Source: Allantophomopsis cytisporea
Taxonomy: Eukaryota; Ascomycota; Leotiomycetes; Phacidiales; Phacidiaceae
Reading direction: 5' to 3'
Assembly (NCBI GenBank): GCA_024752435.1
Contig: CP103035.1
Location: 1,364,001-1,428,000 of the forward strand
DNA: 64,000 nucleotides
The notes under the pieces are model-generated. The model searched no databases. It saw nothing but the letters and a program-made list of their open reading frames with translations, and was not told the DNA's origin. The position numbers and the translations under genes were made by a program. Shown here in pieces: positions 1 through 12,414 of the stretch. Each line of letters starts with the position of its first letter. Position 1 is the first letter of the stretch.

Positions 1-561
1 CTGCAGACGTCACATGGGCGCCGCAGCATCGACGTGCTCAAGATCGTTGATCCGTCCAAGGCGAACTGGGAGTTTGTGTGTCACGCAGAAGGGCGGGTTC
101 CACTAGAATTCGGTGACGACGCCGTGGAGATCCCAGGTGCTCGCGCGCTGCTCGATAGTCTGCAGACCGCAAAGGCGCGATGGGGTGTCGTCACGTCCGG
201 CACCAAGCCGTTGGTGACTGGTTGGTTGGAGGTACTTAAGCTACCGACGCCAGACAACCTGGTCACTGCTGAGAGTGTGGATAACGGGAAGCCGGATCCA
301 ACGTGCTATCTCATGGGGAAGGAAAAGATTGGGCTGAAAGATGCTAAGGGGGATATTTTAGTGCTTGAGGATGCACCGGCAGGAATTCGAGCGGGGAAGG
401 CAGCGGGGTGTAAGGTTCTGGGGTTGGCGACTACGCACAGTGTCAAACAGGTTCTTGCTGCTGGTGCGGATTGGGTTGTCAAAGATTTGAAGAGCGTTAG
501 ACTTATTGATGGTGGTGAGGATGGGGTTAGACTCGAGATTGGGAACACGTTAGTGAGATGA
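1..561 (+). CDS. HAD-family phosphatase, glycerol-3-phosphatase / 2-deoxyglucose-6-phosphatase-like (5' end cut)
   Basis: The reading frame is open from base 1, with no start codon before the edge, so the N-terminus and its DxDGT nucleophile motif lie outside the window. What remains is the C-terminal two thirds of a GPP/DOG-type haloacid dehalogenase phosphatase. HAD motif II is seen in VVTSGT, the motif III lysine in NGKPDPTCY, and motif IV in VLEDAPAGIRAGKAAGCKV. Such cytosolic enzymes remove phosphate from glycerol-3-phosphate (osmolyte glycerol synthesis) or from 2-deoxyglucose-6-phosphate. Sequence alone does not separate the two substrates here. The gene ends convergently with the transacylase gene downstream. 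Confidence 0.88.
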   Translation: MQTSHGRRSIDVLKIVDPSKANWEFVCHAEGRVPLEFGDDAVEIPGARALLDSLQTAKARWGVVTSGTKPLVTGWLEVLKLPTPDNLVTAESVDNGKPDPTCYLMGKEKIGLKDAKGDILVLEDAPAGIRAGKAAGCKVLGLATTHSVKQVLAAGADWVVKDLKSVRLIDGGEDGVRLEIGNTLVR

Positions 562-1038
562 TCCTTGCTTTTGCAGTAGACTTCGTAACTAGAGAACCTG
601 TCGTATCATGGAGCTTTTAGAAAGGGGGTTTTTTTTTTCAGGTATAAGTATTAAATATAGGCATCGTATAAGCAAAATATCCTTAGCCTTATGGATCCAG
701 CTATCCGTTCTCACATGCGACGTCAACCAAATTCTCACCCACTCCCCTCCTCTACCTCCTCCACCTCTTCTGCCCCTGTCCCTTCCCATGCTCTTTAAAA
801 ATTAATTGCTCAAGAACCCATTGTTGGCGTCCTCGTGACTTCCACGTGCTGCTGATAAGCTCCTGAATGAAGATCCTTATTCTTGTCCTTCCTCTCGGCG
901 GGATCATTTCTGCTACTTAGGAATCCGACTATAATATCTGCTTCAACAGTCAAAAACGGTGATTGAACTCGGAACATGAAGCGTGACCATATTGAGTATC
1001 TGCGCCGCACTTAGTTCATACCGACAAGTTCTATGACT
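562..1038. other. Convergent intergenic region
   Basis: This is the 3'-flanking DNA shared by two convergent genes. It holds a T-run near 628-640 and pyrimidine-rich stretches around 735-785. Short ORFs on both strands overlap each other and show no family signature. I see no gene. Confidence 0.6.
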
Positions 1039-2420
1039 TCAAGTCTGATCATCCATAACTCCCTCAGTATCTTCCAGCGCCCTCAACACCTCTTCGACCT
1101 CTTTAGGATCACTGATGCCCCATACACCACCCCCTTTCACTAAGTCCTTGCCGCGCATACCTACTTCCTTCCCCACTAAATTCCTACCGACCTTCCCTGG
1201 CCCGATCCCAATCCATCTCCTAACTTTCTCTTCCTGATCCAAAAACTTGATACTATCCCACCATCTGACGGTCTCCACGCATTGTCTGGCCCACAAGTCC
1301 TCTAACTGCGCCTTGCTCTCAAACGGTCTGGCTGAAACATTACTTACACACTCCATGATCCCTGGAAACTTAACAATGCTTTCGTTTTCCTTCCCCTTAA
1401 CCCTACTTGTCCCCGTCAACAGCTTCCGCATTAACGCTGAAGCCGGTAGCATAAGCGGGCTATGAAAAGGGCTATCGCTCTTCAACCTCACAGCTCTTGG
1501 ATCATGCCCCCCAAACTGCCTCACATGCGCCAACAGCTCCCGGATGCGCTCAATGTTCCCACTTAGCACAATCTGATTCTTACTATTAATATTCGCGACC
1601 AGAACCTGCGAGATAGGCGGGATATCTAGCGTGCTATCATCCTTACTCCCTTCCCTCCCAAGCTCCACGAACTCATCGATCGCAGCAATCAGGCTCGGCA
1701 TATGATCCGGCTCGGTAACAATAGCAATCATGCCATATTCTCCCCCGAACTCCGCCACGGCACGCGCACTGCACTCGGCCATGACCTCTGCTCTCCTTCT
1801 TATCAAGTATAGGCTATCCTCGAACTCTACAAAGCCACCCGCCACCAGCGCCGCGAACTCGCCCAGGCTGTGTCCGAGTGTCACATCCACGCGCTCCGAT
1901 GGCTTGAAGCCGAATTCGCGCTCGAGAATCCGCAGGATTAGGATGGAGGTCGCCATAATTGCCGGCTGAGCATTAGGCGTGGCGGTTAGGGTCGCATTCG
2001 GACCGTCGGCAATAATGGATGAGAGCTTGTAGCCCATCAGGTGGTCGATTTCTTCGATTATGGGGTTTGCGGTCGCCGGGAAGGCTTCAATCCAGGGGGT
2101 CAGCATGCCAACTCTTTGGACGCCTTGGCCTTGTGCAGGTTAGTATTCTCGAGATATTTAATCATATAATGTGAGATCAATAGATATGATAATCATTGTT
2201 GGCGAGATAGAATTGCGTAGCGGGTTGAGTGACTACACATACCAGGAAAGAACATGGCCGTCCTAGCCGTAGATTTTGAGGAAGCCCATCGTACATGTCC
2301 GTTATATCGTCCATAGCCCGCAGAAGCAGCAAAGTTCACGGTCCTAGAACTCTCTGGTAAGCGTCTCAGAGCTATCAGTTGAATAGCGGGCCTTCGCAAG
2401 CCGTTCGCAAGCCACTGCAT
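1039..2420 (-). CDS. mct1: Mitochondrial malonyl-CoA:ACP transacylase (Mct1)
   Basis: It transfers malonyl groups from CoA to the acyl carrier protein of mitochondrial type II fatty-acid synthesis, the route to octanoate for lipoate. There are two exons: 2420-2243 and 2129-1039, with a 113-bp intron (donor GTATGT, acceptor AAG), giving 422 residues. The first ~55 residues are Arg/Ser-rich, without acidic residues at the very start, which fits a mitochondrial presequence. The fold begins at the spliced TAMFFPGQGVQRVG. The acyl-transferase nucleophile is Ser147 in TLGHSLGEF, followed by the conserved RRR and by PFHSPLM with the catalytic His. The splice restores the FPGQG motif exactly, which fixes the intron. 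Closely spaced CCAAT boxes lie ~650-690 bp upstream. Confidence 0.93.
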
Positions 2421-3422
2421 GGCAGAGCACGTCGACTGATAATTGGAAGTGAAGAATCACATTAATGGGCAGATGAACTGTTGCTCCAAGCTGCTTGCGT
2501 GTTGCCGAGCATGCGTAGGTCCGAGGAGCTCGATGGGTGTTCCCACTACCCCAGATGCACGCGGGACGGCGGTGCGGGGCCGCTTCAGCCTCGTAAGCTT
2601 GGCCTTTGACTATCTGTCACCTGGTAACAATTGGTAATTTTACATACAGTTGATCATGCGCACAAATTACCAATATCACTGCTTTATTCCTGTATTTACC
2701 AATGATAAAATGACTGTCAGATTTTAAACGATGTTCTTGCCGTAAAAAATGCTTCCTAGGAGTGTATTTCCCCTTGAACTACCTAAGACCGGGGTAACTT
2801 GCTGATTGAAAGATAAACAGACTGTTTTGAACCCTTTAAGTAGTTTAATAAATTAAAGAAGAGCCCTAGAGAATTTAAGCAAGATTCATACTTATTTAGA
2901 TTGCCATATAATTCCCTAAATAATATGAAGAAGTACGCAAGTCCTGATATGATGGGCAACAGCTCTGGATAGCGGCTAATCAAAAGTAAATAAAGAGCTT
3001 AACGATGTACACAAGCATCATGCTCCCTAGATCCCCCATTGTACCTTGTAGTAACTGCTAAAAATCCGAATGATTGGCTGTAAGCATTCGCAAAATAGTA
3101 CAAATCTGATTGGTCAGCCGCGTGGAGCCACAGCACTCCCAACTGCACGTGAGCCCCTGGATTCTGTTCCGAAGGACGTAGATCATTCGTACTGGACCTT
3201 CATGCATTGACAATATTAACTAAAGTAGCAGACTTGCTGTTGCCGAATTCGATATTGTTCTAGTCAGCCCCGTATAATCTATCAAACTACTAAAAGGACC
3301 CTTTGTTTGAAGTAAGACAAGAGAGAAGACAAATTTGGCATCTCTAAACGGTCTTAAGGTTTGGAGAACATTTTCATCATATTGTAGATAAAAACAACTC
3401 AAAATCTAATCTAACCCATAGC
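2421..3422. other. Intergenic: promoter of mct1, 3' flank of lactonase
   Basis: The region contains a GC-rich stretch near 2520-2590, then about 450 bp of AT-rich DNA. Inverted CCAAT boxes (ATTGG on the plus strand) occur at 2630-2634, 3073-3077 and 3109-3113. No coding signal was found. Confidence 0.6.
3073..3113 (-). promoter_or_regulatory. Pair of CCAAT boxes upstream of mct1
   Basis: Two ATTGG pentamers lie 36 bp apart and read CCAAT in the orientation of mct1. The CCAAT-binding HAP complex activates mitochondrial genes in fungi. The sites lie ~650-690 bp from the start codon, so function is only possible, not shown. Confidence 0.25.
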
Positions 3423-4757
3423 CTAATCATACCAAATAGCGTTCATCCCAAATCCGGGTTCCTTAATATCCAAGTGTGCGACCCGTACAAGGAACTCATC
3501 CTGCCAGCGATACATCTCGATCCAGCCTTGCTCATCATCCGTAAGGGCCAACCACTCATCGGTCCACGGGCAGGGGCTGACAGCATTACTGTGACCGCCG
3601 GAAGTCGGTGTCGGGTTCATAGCAATTTGTCGCTCGATAGCGCCTGAAGGCGCAAGCTTGAAGGCAGAAATGTAGCCTGTGACGGCAGGTGAATTTGAGC
3701 GCGCTGTTGCGAAAAGGTATTTGCCTGAAGAGGAGAGGAAGACGACGTCACTGCGGTACATTTTCGTGTGACGACCTAGAGTGATAGGACGTCAGCAATT
3801 TAATTTGAGGTTGTCAAAGGCTGGGTTAACCACAGTGTTTGTGGGAGAAAGAGGATGGAGAGAGCATACCAGGAGCGCCAGGCGGAACTAGCGGATAAGT
3901 AACATGTGTAAAAACAGGCAAATGCGTATGCTCGTCAATCACATAAACGCCCAACCGATTGCCCGCTTCCATAAGCACGTATAAGTAATGTCCGTCAGGA
4001 TGCAACTCGACCCAGCGCGGATGGTCGCCTGGATCGGGCGCCTCGAGACATCCTGCGAGCTCAAGTTTGCCCTCGGCATCTTTCTTATGCGTCCAGATCT
4101 TGTTGCCTCGCAGATCCGCTGAATACAGGTACGTCTCGCTCGCATCGAATACCATACCATGGATGCCAGTTTTGGGGGAGTAATCGTAGTTCTGAATGTT
4201 GTGCTCAAGTTTTCCCGTAGAGGATACACTGAAGACATTTCCAGAGCCAGCGTGGTCATAGAAGGGGTTGCCATACACAGCATATGGTGGCTTCTTGGCA
4301 GCTAAGAGGAAGATTGCGCGAGTATTGGTTTCTGCTAGAGAGGCCTTTGCTGAGAGGATATAAGTTTTTGCATTTACTATACTTTGGGGAGACTCGTTGA
4401 TGAAGAGTTGGGGTACGTATTTGGAGGCTCAATTGAGGGACGAGGGAGACATACGGTCATGTTCCATAGGGTGAGAAGCCTCATGAATGATTTCAGTTGG
4501 TGATTTGACAGCGAAGCTATTCCATTTCTTCATGGCGGCACCATAGATATTCTTTTTCGCATGCTGGACATTGTCAGTCTTGTAGATAGAATGGAAGGGT
4601 AATTGCGGACATCGAAGGTGATCCAGGATATAGGCTCATCTTTAGGAATCTCAGTTCTTTTGATCAATTTCAGAGTGAGAGCTTCGTCATCGAATTGTAC
4701 AGTGAATATAGCACCCGGAGGAGTCCAGGTACCTATCATCAGATGATGAAGACCCAT
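3423..4757 (-). CDS. Seven-bladed beta-propeller lactonase, carboxy-cis,cis-muconate cyclase-like
   Basis: The protein matches the Neurospora-type 3-carboxy-cis,cis-muconate lactonizing enzyme family, which closes the muconate ring in protocatechuate breakdown (beta-ketoadipate pathway). There are four exons: 4757-4611, 4563-4455, 4349-3870 and 3775-3423; introns are 47, 105 and 94 bp; 362 residues. Landmarks are the N-terminal HHLMIGTWTPPGAIFTV, then KNIYGAAMKKW, TGIHGMVFD, DPGDHPRWVELHPDG, TPTSGGHSNAVSPCPW, and the C-terminal GFGMNAIWYD. The start is set at the Met directly before GLHHLMIGTW because family members begin there. The first intron uses an unusual GTCCGC donor, but only this splice joins ITFD to the next conserved block. 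The exact substrate is inferred from family likeness. Confidence 0.9.
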
Positions 4758-6111
4758 TTTGACAACGCGTGAGGGGGTGATATTCTTAATTGGAGAATTC
4801 AGGATTTTGCAACAACTGTACATTGACAGATGCAGCGCATTAAGTGGCCAGAAATGAAGTCAGGTGTTGTGCGACATGTGGTTGTGGTTTTCTTGACGAT
4901 AAGGAAACAATTCATCTCCTCACAGCTCGTCACCAGGGACAGGACATGGGTGTGGAATGGGACATAGAAGCGGCACTGGGACATGGAACCAGCTGTTTGC
5001 CGCGATCAAAGCCGTTCTGTAGGAATTCGCTGCGATATGGTAAGAACCCCGCCCTAGTCTTAGCTAGTACACAGTATTACCATCTAGTGACTGTGGGGTG
5101 GTGGGGTCTAGGAGCGAAGATACCATGTTAATGTCATGGGCACCAAGGTGATTTGAGGATTTGTGATGAGGGATACAAATTAAGGATGAGGGAAGTACAC
5201 GGCAAGAGATTATTTAACTTTCAACGGTGACTGTGAATATGCAATTCGAAGAAAGAAGTAATTATCTACAATGAAAGGAGAGGATAAGAGTGCTAGCGGC
5301 TTTGGTTTCGACCCAAACAGCATGAGAAGAAGATATATCTGGTGAAGAATCCTCCTCTGTACGCGTCAAAATAAACATTCTGCTTCACATCTCAATAAGT
5401 TGTAGAGTCATGTGAGGCATCGCACTTCAAGATATGCTCCAGACCAAAATTTGCCACAACCATAAGGCAGAATAATGATAATAATGATATCCGATGGAAA
5501 TGGAATTACAAAATCCTGGAATGGACCGGCAGATTCTTTACCCGGCCATCCGACAAACCCAAAGCCATCGTCTACAGTGTACAAGCACCAGATCTAGCTA
5601 CACTGATCAAGGTCTACCAAATCATTTGTTGGAAGCTACCTTAGTCGTTATGGCAGAGAACTGGGTATGTAAAGTTTCGACCTCAAACATGACGACGACC
5701 TTACATTTGGCAGGAGAAGCAGATATCTTATCCCTACCTTACCTTCATGTGTAACTAGAGGAGAGTAAGCTCAGTCTACAAGTAGTCTATTTCCCTCAGT
5801 CATAAACTGACAGGCACCAAATGTTAGATTCCAATTGGATATCTAATCATGAATGAACGTGCACAGAGAACATTGAGATGGAATGGTCCTCTACGATATT
5901 CAGGTTGCGCTTTGCCTGATATTCTCTAGGTCAACAAATGTTAGGACGGATTCAACTATCAGCATAGACACACTTCATGATAATGAGTACAACCAACTAA
6001 TATATACCAGGCTTTCATGTTGTACCTGAGCTAGCATCTCACTGCACAGCATCTCTCTAAAACAACCTCTAGAGCAATAAGACTGCCAAACGCCATAAAT
6101 TCTCTATATAC
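4758..6111. other. Intergenic: lactonase promoter side and ERV41 3' side
   Basis: About 1.35 kb without a supported gene. Two short plus-strand ORFs (4844-5131 and 5494-5754) have no recognisable domain. I read nothing else here. Confidence 0.5.
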
Positions 6112-7391
6112 TTAATGTTCATCGTCACTAAAAGTGCCTCTACCATGCAGAACTCCACCCTTACTCTTCCTCCTACGGCCAAGAACCTCGCGTACCCACT
6201 CACTAATAGTGAAACCCCAATGACCAGCTACAAGGACACCGCTAAGGACGTTGACGAGCTTGACACAGAAGCGTAGGAAGCCGTCACGGCTCTCCACGAC
6301 AGTCAAGAGCATCGGTTCTATGTCGTATTTGAAAAACACACCGGGGACAGAGCGCTCGCCAACGGCGTGGTCCTGTGATGTCACGGCGTACTGGTTCGTC
6401 ACTATGGTCTTGGCCGGTGAGTAGGTCGTAGAGCCCAAACGGTAGACGGTTGGCACGACTGAGAGGAAGTACTGGAATTTGTTGAAGTGTATGTCTGTGG
6501 TGGAAATGGTGCGGTCGAGAGGATTCAGTAGAGACGGGTAGAAGGGGCCGAAAGAGAGCTCGGAAATGATATGAGAGAAGTTGAAAGCTATATCAAGTCA
6601 GTTCCAAAGCCTCGCAAATTAACCTTCGATAATAGAATATACCTTGGTGATCCAGGTGTTGCCCAGCCTCCATGTATCCATGTCCTCTGGCCGTGAGATG
6701 GAAATCCCCCTGTACCCTGTTGACCTCCAAACTGCCAAAGACTCTACAGCTATCACCTCTGCCTGCACCCTTCCCTCTAAAAATTCCGTTCAGACGTGGA
6801 GTCTTAGCCCATTTCTGCTTCTTTCCTGCACCAGCAACAATGTCATGCACATGCTCCTCCCCAAAGCCCTCATCGTGGCCCTCGCCAGTAACAATTTTCC
6901 CATTCGCATCGAGACCGAGCTTATGAACCCCATTCTGGTCGGCCCACTGCGACCAGTTGGTTGGTTCGCGCTTGAGCATGGCTGCAGCGAGAATGCGATC
7001 TCCTGAGGCGTCCTGCACGTTGATGTGAATATCTTCGCAGTGCATCGCAACCACCATGTCTAAATTGATCTGCATCTCATGTCCGACTCCCTTCTCCACG
7101 CTGAATGTGTGCGTCTCGTAGCCGCGCCACCAGCGAGATAACTCGCTGACTCCTAGCAGAAAGGAGATAATGAGGACTGTCAAAGTCCATTTTCCACCGC
7201 CAGATGTTCGAGTGATATATTGCGGTTTCGCCTTGGCTGCAGGTGAATAACACTAATCAGCATATCTCCTCCCAACCTATTTGCGATGTAGAAGATGAAC
7301 ACGTACGGAATGCATCGAAAGCCTGGACAATGTTTCCTTTCTTCTCCGCGAAGGCATCTTCATCGAGGCCGCGCTCAACGAATCCGTTCAT
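6112..7391 (-). CDS. ERV41: ER-Golgi cargo receptor subunit Erv41 (ERGIC2 family)
   Basis: Erv41 pairs with Erv46 in COPII and COPI vesicles and returns escaped ER proteins from the Golgi. There are three exons: 7391-7307, 7236-6643 and 6587-6112, with introns of 71 and 55 bp; 384 residues. The N-terminus carries the family block QAFDAFPKAK before the first membrane span (TVLIISFLLGVSELSRWW). A long lumenal domain follows, with HTFSVEKGVGHEMQINLD and RVFGSLEVNRVQGDFHLTA. The second span lies near VKLVNVLSGVLVAGHWGF, and the tail is short and basic. The two-span layout and the GHGYMEAGQHLDH block place it with Erv41 rather than Erv46, which has a Cys-rich lumenal region absent here. Confidence 0.93.
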
Positions 7392-9455
7392 GGTGTTCGT
7401 GTATAGCCTCGCTCAGCTCAATTAATCGCCGTCCAAAGTCTCAACACATGCGCGGCGCGAACTGCTCGAATATAAGATGGAATAGGCACAGTAAAGAAGA
7501 GAAAAAAGGAGTGAGATATGCCTCAAGAGGCTTTGGCAAAAGTTGGTGAAGAGACAATTCGTTGTTTGGACAAGTCCCTCGTCGGATACGGATGTTGATG
7601 AGGACAGCTTGGAGATTCAGCCTTTCTGCAGGGATCTGAGGCCTGTGCGCACAAGGCTTGCGCATGCGTACCCGCCCGTATCACTGTATAGAATGAGAGT
7701 ATTGTTAAAGTTATTGGCATGAACTTCAGTTATCTTGCCTTCATTCTTTTGTACTAACAATGGAGAGTTTCAGATACATATCATGAAAAACATCTGTGAA
7801 TCTAGACATGTATTGCATGAAATCCTTTAGGGAAGTACTCCCTAAATAGTCCAATCTTGAATGGCTCCTGGGAAGTACATAACTTTTGAATATTCACAGC
7901 ATGTTACTATCAGACACAGACGCTATTCATAGAAAATTAGTTGATACGCCGTCTTCGTATTGCCCTTCCGCAGTTGGTTGTAGAGTTCCTAGAAACAACA
8001 TTGCCTTGTATTGTAAGGCTTAACAACTTCAACTTCAATAAATACTGCGAGGGCAGCTTTTAGTGATGAAGCACGCAGACTCTTAGATATTCTAATCTTT
8101 TCTGGCCATTGCAATTACAATATACATAAGATTGATCGTGCAGATGAATTACGGCTTCATAAGAGTCATCAACGGTACGTTTGGAGAAGTGGATTCTGTA
8201 TGCTATCTAACTTCCTTTTTGATAAAGATTACACTTGCCGATCGTTTTCTACTGTCGACTGCGAACCGGAAACGCGGACAAACCTCCTGTTTTCACAAGT
8301 TCCTCAAGGCTACGGCGATGCCTGGATTTGCTACGAAGACGACATTGCACGCAATCAACGAGATAGGCATTTCCTTAAGCGTGTGAACCTGTACGTACAG
8401 TTGAGCAGAGAACGTATACAGTGCGTAAACCGATGCTAGGAAAGAGAAAGAGGTTCGCATTGGGCAGAATTGATTGCAATCAATGAAGTTCCCGGCGAAT
8501 CCACTTACATACATACATGTGTGCGCTGGATTGTCAGAATCAAGGTGAATTTCTATGCAATCACAATAATAGCTTTTGTGATGTTTCTTTCATGATATAG
8601 AGTTGCGTTAGGAGGTCAATAGCTTCAATTAATGCGGGAATATCATTGGTTTCTCCACAGTAACCGGCAAATCAACAATAACAATATTTAACAATAACAA
8701 TAACACTTATAATAATCTTAGACGATCATTAAAACCGTATATGATACCTTGTAAATACAAAAACAGCCCCGGCCATTTTGCGCCGGTAGAAACAAGCATA
8801 ATCAGAACTTACAAGCATACACAGACATAGTAGGTGGCGGGTGGATATCATCCCACGAAAGGACAAGCCTTTTACTTACGAAACTGCCGCATTTAAACAT
8901 GACACGCCTCATCAGCCTCGCACGCAAGACAGTCACACCTAACGACTAAAGTCATCGACGAGACACCACAGCGTATCAAGACCACGCGCACACTGATATG
9001 TTCTATCTTCATTCGAACTTGATCTCATACAAGTAAATCATTACTCTCACATAATCCGATCTATCATCGCTGCCTTCTGGTCGCCGTCGCATGCACATCT
9101 TATCCCTAGGTGTCTCTGAAAGTACGACAGTCCCTTATCCGATCGAGACGAGACACGGCCGTCACAACTGTCGTCATACCTCCACATTAGCTTTGCACGA
9201 AAGGTCGCCGCACATCCTCGACTCCCTCTTTTATCATGGGTTTCTACCAGACACGCCGGCACTTCCTAAGAGCCATAAACAGTAAATACATTTACGGCAG
9301 CATCGTAAGTCTTCGTTTAACATCTCCCTGCACTGGCTTTCTTTTTGTCGCGGCGGCGGCTACGGTCAACCTCCCGCATTGAGTATCTCATAGCTGACCA
9401 CAACCAATAACAGCCGCTCTTACACACGATAATCCTACTGCTCGAAATCGCAATC
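7392..9455. other. Divergent promoter region between ERV41 and the Mpv17-family gene
   Basis: About 2 kb between two divergently transcribed genes. Overlapping short ORFs near 7440-7720 and 8130-8515 lie in mutually exclusive frames and look random. The 3' third is richer in CpG, as is common near promoters. I see no gene, tRNA or repeat. Confidence 0.5.
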
Positions 9456-10267
9456 ATGTCGAGACTCACAGCCAAGTTCAACTCTTATTACAATGCCCGA
9501 CCAGTCCTCACGATGATGGTCACGAACGCTGTACTGGGAGGTGTTGCAGATACCGTTGCACAGTCGATTACTGCGGTTCGTCAAAAAGCAGTGAGAAAGC
9601 CTGGCGCCGTTGATGATCCCCTCGCCATCGAGATTCATGAGCTCGACACAAAGAATCCCCTCGCACCTCACGAACTCATACCTCAATCCAGCATCCTTCC
9701 TCCGCCTTTCGACTTCGAAAGATTGGCGCGATTCATGGGTTACGGCCTTATGATGGCTCCCTTACAATTCAAGTGGTTCCAATTCCTATCGAGAGCCTTC
9801 CCTATAACAAAAGAAAGCGCTTTCGTGCCTGCTCTCAAGAGAGTCGCATTTGACCAGTTGGTCTATGCACCATGTGGTAAGTTCAGATTCCCACCCTCAT
9901 CAAAAAGTCTATGCTCATTCAACCTCCAAGGTGTTGCTGCTTTCTTCACTATTATGACAATAGCAGAAGGTGGTGGAAAGCGCGCCGTCTCTCATAAGTT
10001 AAGAGATATGTTCGTACCAACATTGAAGGCCAACTATGTCGTTTGGCCAGCCGTTCAAATTCTGAATTTCAGAGTCATTCCCATTCAATTTCAATTGGTA
10101 AAACTCCACGTGACTCCCTCTCAATATTTTAAAGCTGACTTTCGTTCCAGCCATTCGTTTCTAGTGTGGGTATCGCATGGACTGCCTACCTTTCACTTTC
10201 AAACGCAGCCGAGGATGCGTTGGAGGCTCGTACCGCACCTGGAACTCCTGATATCAGACTTGACTAG
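9456..10267 (+). CDS. Mpv17/PMP22-family membrane protein
   Basis: Mpv17 proteins (yeast Sym1, peroxisomal PMP22) are small four-helix membrane proteins of mitochondria or peroxisomes; their transport role is debated. There are three exons: 9456-9876, 9931-10097 and 10151-10267; 234 residues. Landmarks are the N-terminal YYNARPVLTMMVTNAVLGG with DTVAQ, then FERLARFMGYGLMMAPLQFKW and FDQLVYAP. The C-terminal signature is KANYVVWPAVQILNFRVIP, then PFVSSVGIAWTAYLS. A ~45-residue insert between helices 1 and 2 is rich in charged residues and prolines. Intron 1 (54 bp) is a multiple of three and free of stops, so retention would add 18 residues. Organelle targeting cannot be decided from the sequence. 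Confidence 0.92.
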
Positions 10268-11102
10268 AGGAACATGTAGACGGTGATTTTCTTTGTTGGG
10301 GCACGGCGTTATACAGCACACAGCAACGACTACGGTCATAGCACATACAGTGTGTATGGTGTTGGAGAAAATGCATTGCATAGAGTTATGTTACTATGTG
10401 GCGGAAAGTCAGAGGCATCGGACAAGAATGAAAGCTGCATTTAAACTTCTTGAAAATTACTTGCCAAATGTTTGCAGTGAATAAGGAGCGGGAACAGGAC
10501 CTTGACCAAGATTTCACAAGATAGTCCTGACTTGTGAGAGTCGTTGAGCCGCGATATTTCTCAATTCGTCGGTATCACAAATAGGTTTGGACAAGGGATC
10601 ATCGAGTCTCTAATTAATCGGTTCTTAAATAAATCCTCAACAATCATAAAAGTTTATTCATCTCTTTACTTTGATTGTTACTGGTCCATCCAAATCCACA
10701 AGGTACTGCTGTGGTCAACAGTTACTTTAGGTTGACTACATATAGAGTCTTGTTTCTTACACAAAATATCTATAAAGTCATATATGCGAGTGAGTTAAAA
10801 TGATTGAAATCAGTCCTGTGACCTCAATGTAAGAATACAGATCTCGTATTTGCGAGTATTGTACTATGTATTACTCTGTTATTTCCTCGAGTAAGTAAAA
10901 AAAGAAATGACCGTGGCATCAGCGCCAATACCAGTGCATCGGTCCCTACAGACCTGAAGTATACCAGTCACGGAAGAAGGTCCATTGTAGAGCAAATGAT
11001 AAGGCCAACATATATACTATTGCAACTAACATAGACTTGAGCAAACCGTGATCGTGCATAGTTTGAGCATATCTATCATCGAAACACTCATACTATAATC
11101 TT
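10268..11102. other. Convergent intergenic region
   Basis: AT-rich 3'-flanking DNA of the Mpv17-family and oxidoreductase genes. No coding signal, repeat or RNA gene was recognised. Confidence 0.55.
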
Positions 11103-12414
11103 TTAAGCTCGCTGAGATGCCTTGAACATCATATCGAAAAGAGTGACATCCTGTAAGGCATCCTTTGTCGTTGTCTTGATCTTCTTGCCTTCCGTGAAAC
11201 AAGCATACAACTCCTTTAGTTCAACCGTATATGCATCCTCAAACGAGCTCAAAATCTCTCTAGTAGATGCCTCGCCAGCCTCGTTCAACTCATCGACACG
11301 CACGACGATAGGTAAGCCTTTCACATAAGGTGTATTGTACTGTATGCTGACAGTCTTCTTCTCACCGTAGACAGCAAGATTTGCATCGAACCGTGGAACA
11401 CCATCAATGCCACTCTCATAGGTCACAGCAAAGGGCTCGCCAGTCTTGTTCTTGTAGTTGAAGATAGCAGAATAGAAGGGTTCGTTTGCCGATACGCCAG
11501 CAACGGACTCTGGGAAGCCAATGGCTTCTCGCATGAGCGATAGATCATGAGATCCAAGACTTCCGAGGAATCTGCAGTACTGAATATCGGCGTCGGTGAC
11601 CTCCTTGCCAGGGAACGCTTCTGCATACAGCTTCTGAAGCCGCTCGGTGCGTTCCTGAGAAGCATTCGCTGGGAAGTCCGTGAACTTCACCGGAGATGTC
11701 CCGGATTGACCGACGAAGTGGGCGTTCGGCCCAACAATATCTCGAGATCGAGCATAAAGGATTCTGGGGATCGAAGCGACTTCACGCTTGAAGGCTTCGG
11801 TGAAGGATGGCGCGTACCGTCTCATGTACCCAACAAAGACCTTCTCTCCACCAGCAGCCTCTTCTGCTGCAATGATACGCTTTGCTGCTGGAATAGAGAG
11901 AGTGATGGGCTTCTCCACGAACACCTTTTTGCCGGCTTCCAAAGCTGCAATACATAGAGATTCGTGGACCTCATCCGCAGCGAGAATGAAGACGACATCT
12001 ACATCATTTCTCGCAATAAGCTCGTACGGGTCAGTAGTCTTGTGAGGGATAGCAAACTTGTTGGCTACATGATCAATTGTTTTTTGAGAAACATCACAGA
12101 TGGATGAGACGGAGTATCTGGAAGCAATTAGCATATGAGAATGACCGACCGACTATCCAGGCTTTGGTGCAAGAGACGTGCCGCGCTGAAGCGTGCCGAC
12201 AACGTCGAGATACTCTCATAAATCTAAAGAAAAGGATAGTGAGCAACAACGGAAATCAACTCACAAATGGTTGAGGAGGCTAAGTGTTGGCAGATGGATG
12301 ACTTGTGCCACCTCTCCGGCGCCTACCAAATCGTTAGCTCATGATATGTCCATCATCTCGAATGCTAAGAACTCCATGCATACCAATTAGTCCTACGCGA
12401 AGTTTGCTTGCCAT
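11103..12414 (-). CDS. Gfo/Idh/MocA-family NAD(P)-dependent oxidoreductase
   Basis: Members oxidise or reduce sugars, inositols and related polyols. There are three exons: 12414-12384, 12322-12265 and 12117-11103, with introns of 61 and 147 bp; 367 residues. Splicing creates the dinucleotide-binding loop VGLIGAGEVAQ at the N-terminus. The family motif with the conserved lysine is KKVFVEKPITLS. A downstream histidine occurs in LGSLGSHDLSLMREAIG, as in the family active site. The C-terminal domain is alpha/beta and ends in FDMMFKASQRA. It lies 559 bp downstream of the type III polyketide synthase on the same strand, so it could modify that product, but this is only positional inference. The substrate is unknown. 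Confidence 0.92.

Noticed and set aside
4844..5131. 95-codon plus-strand ORF with Cys residues
   Set aside because: It overlaps the lactonase promoter; the Cys spacing does not fit a zinc finger.
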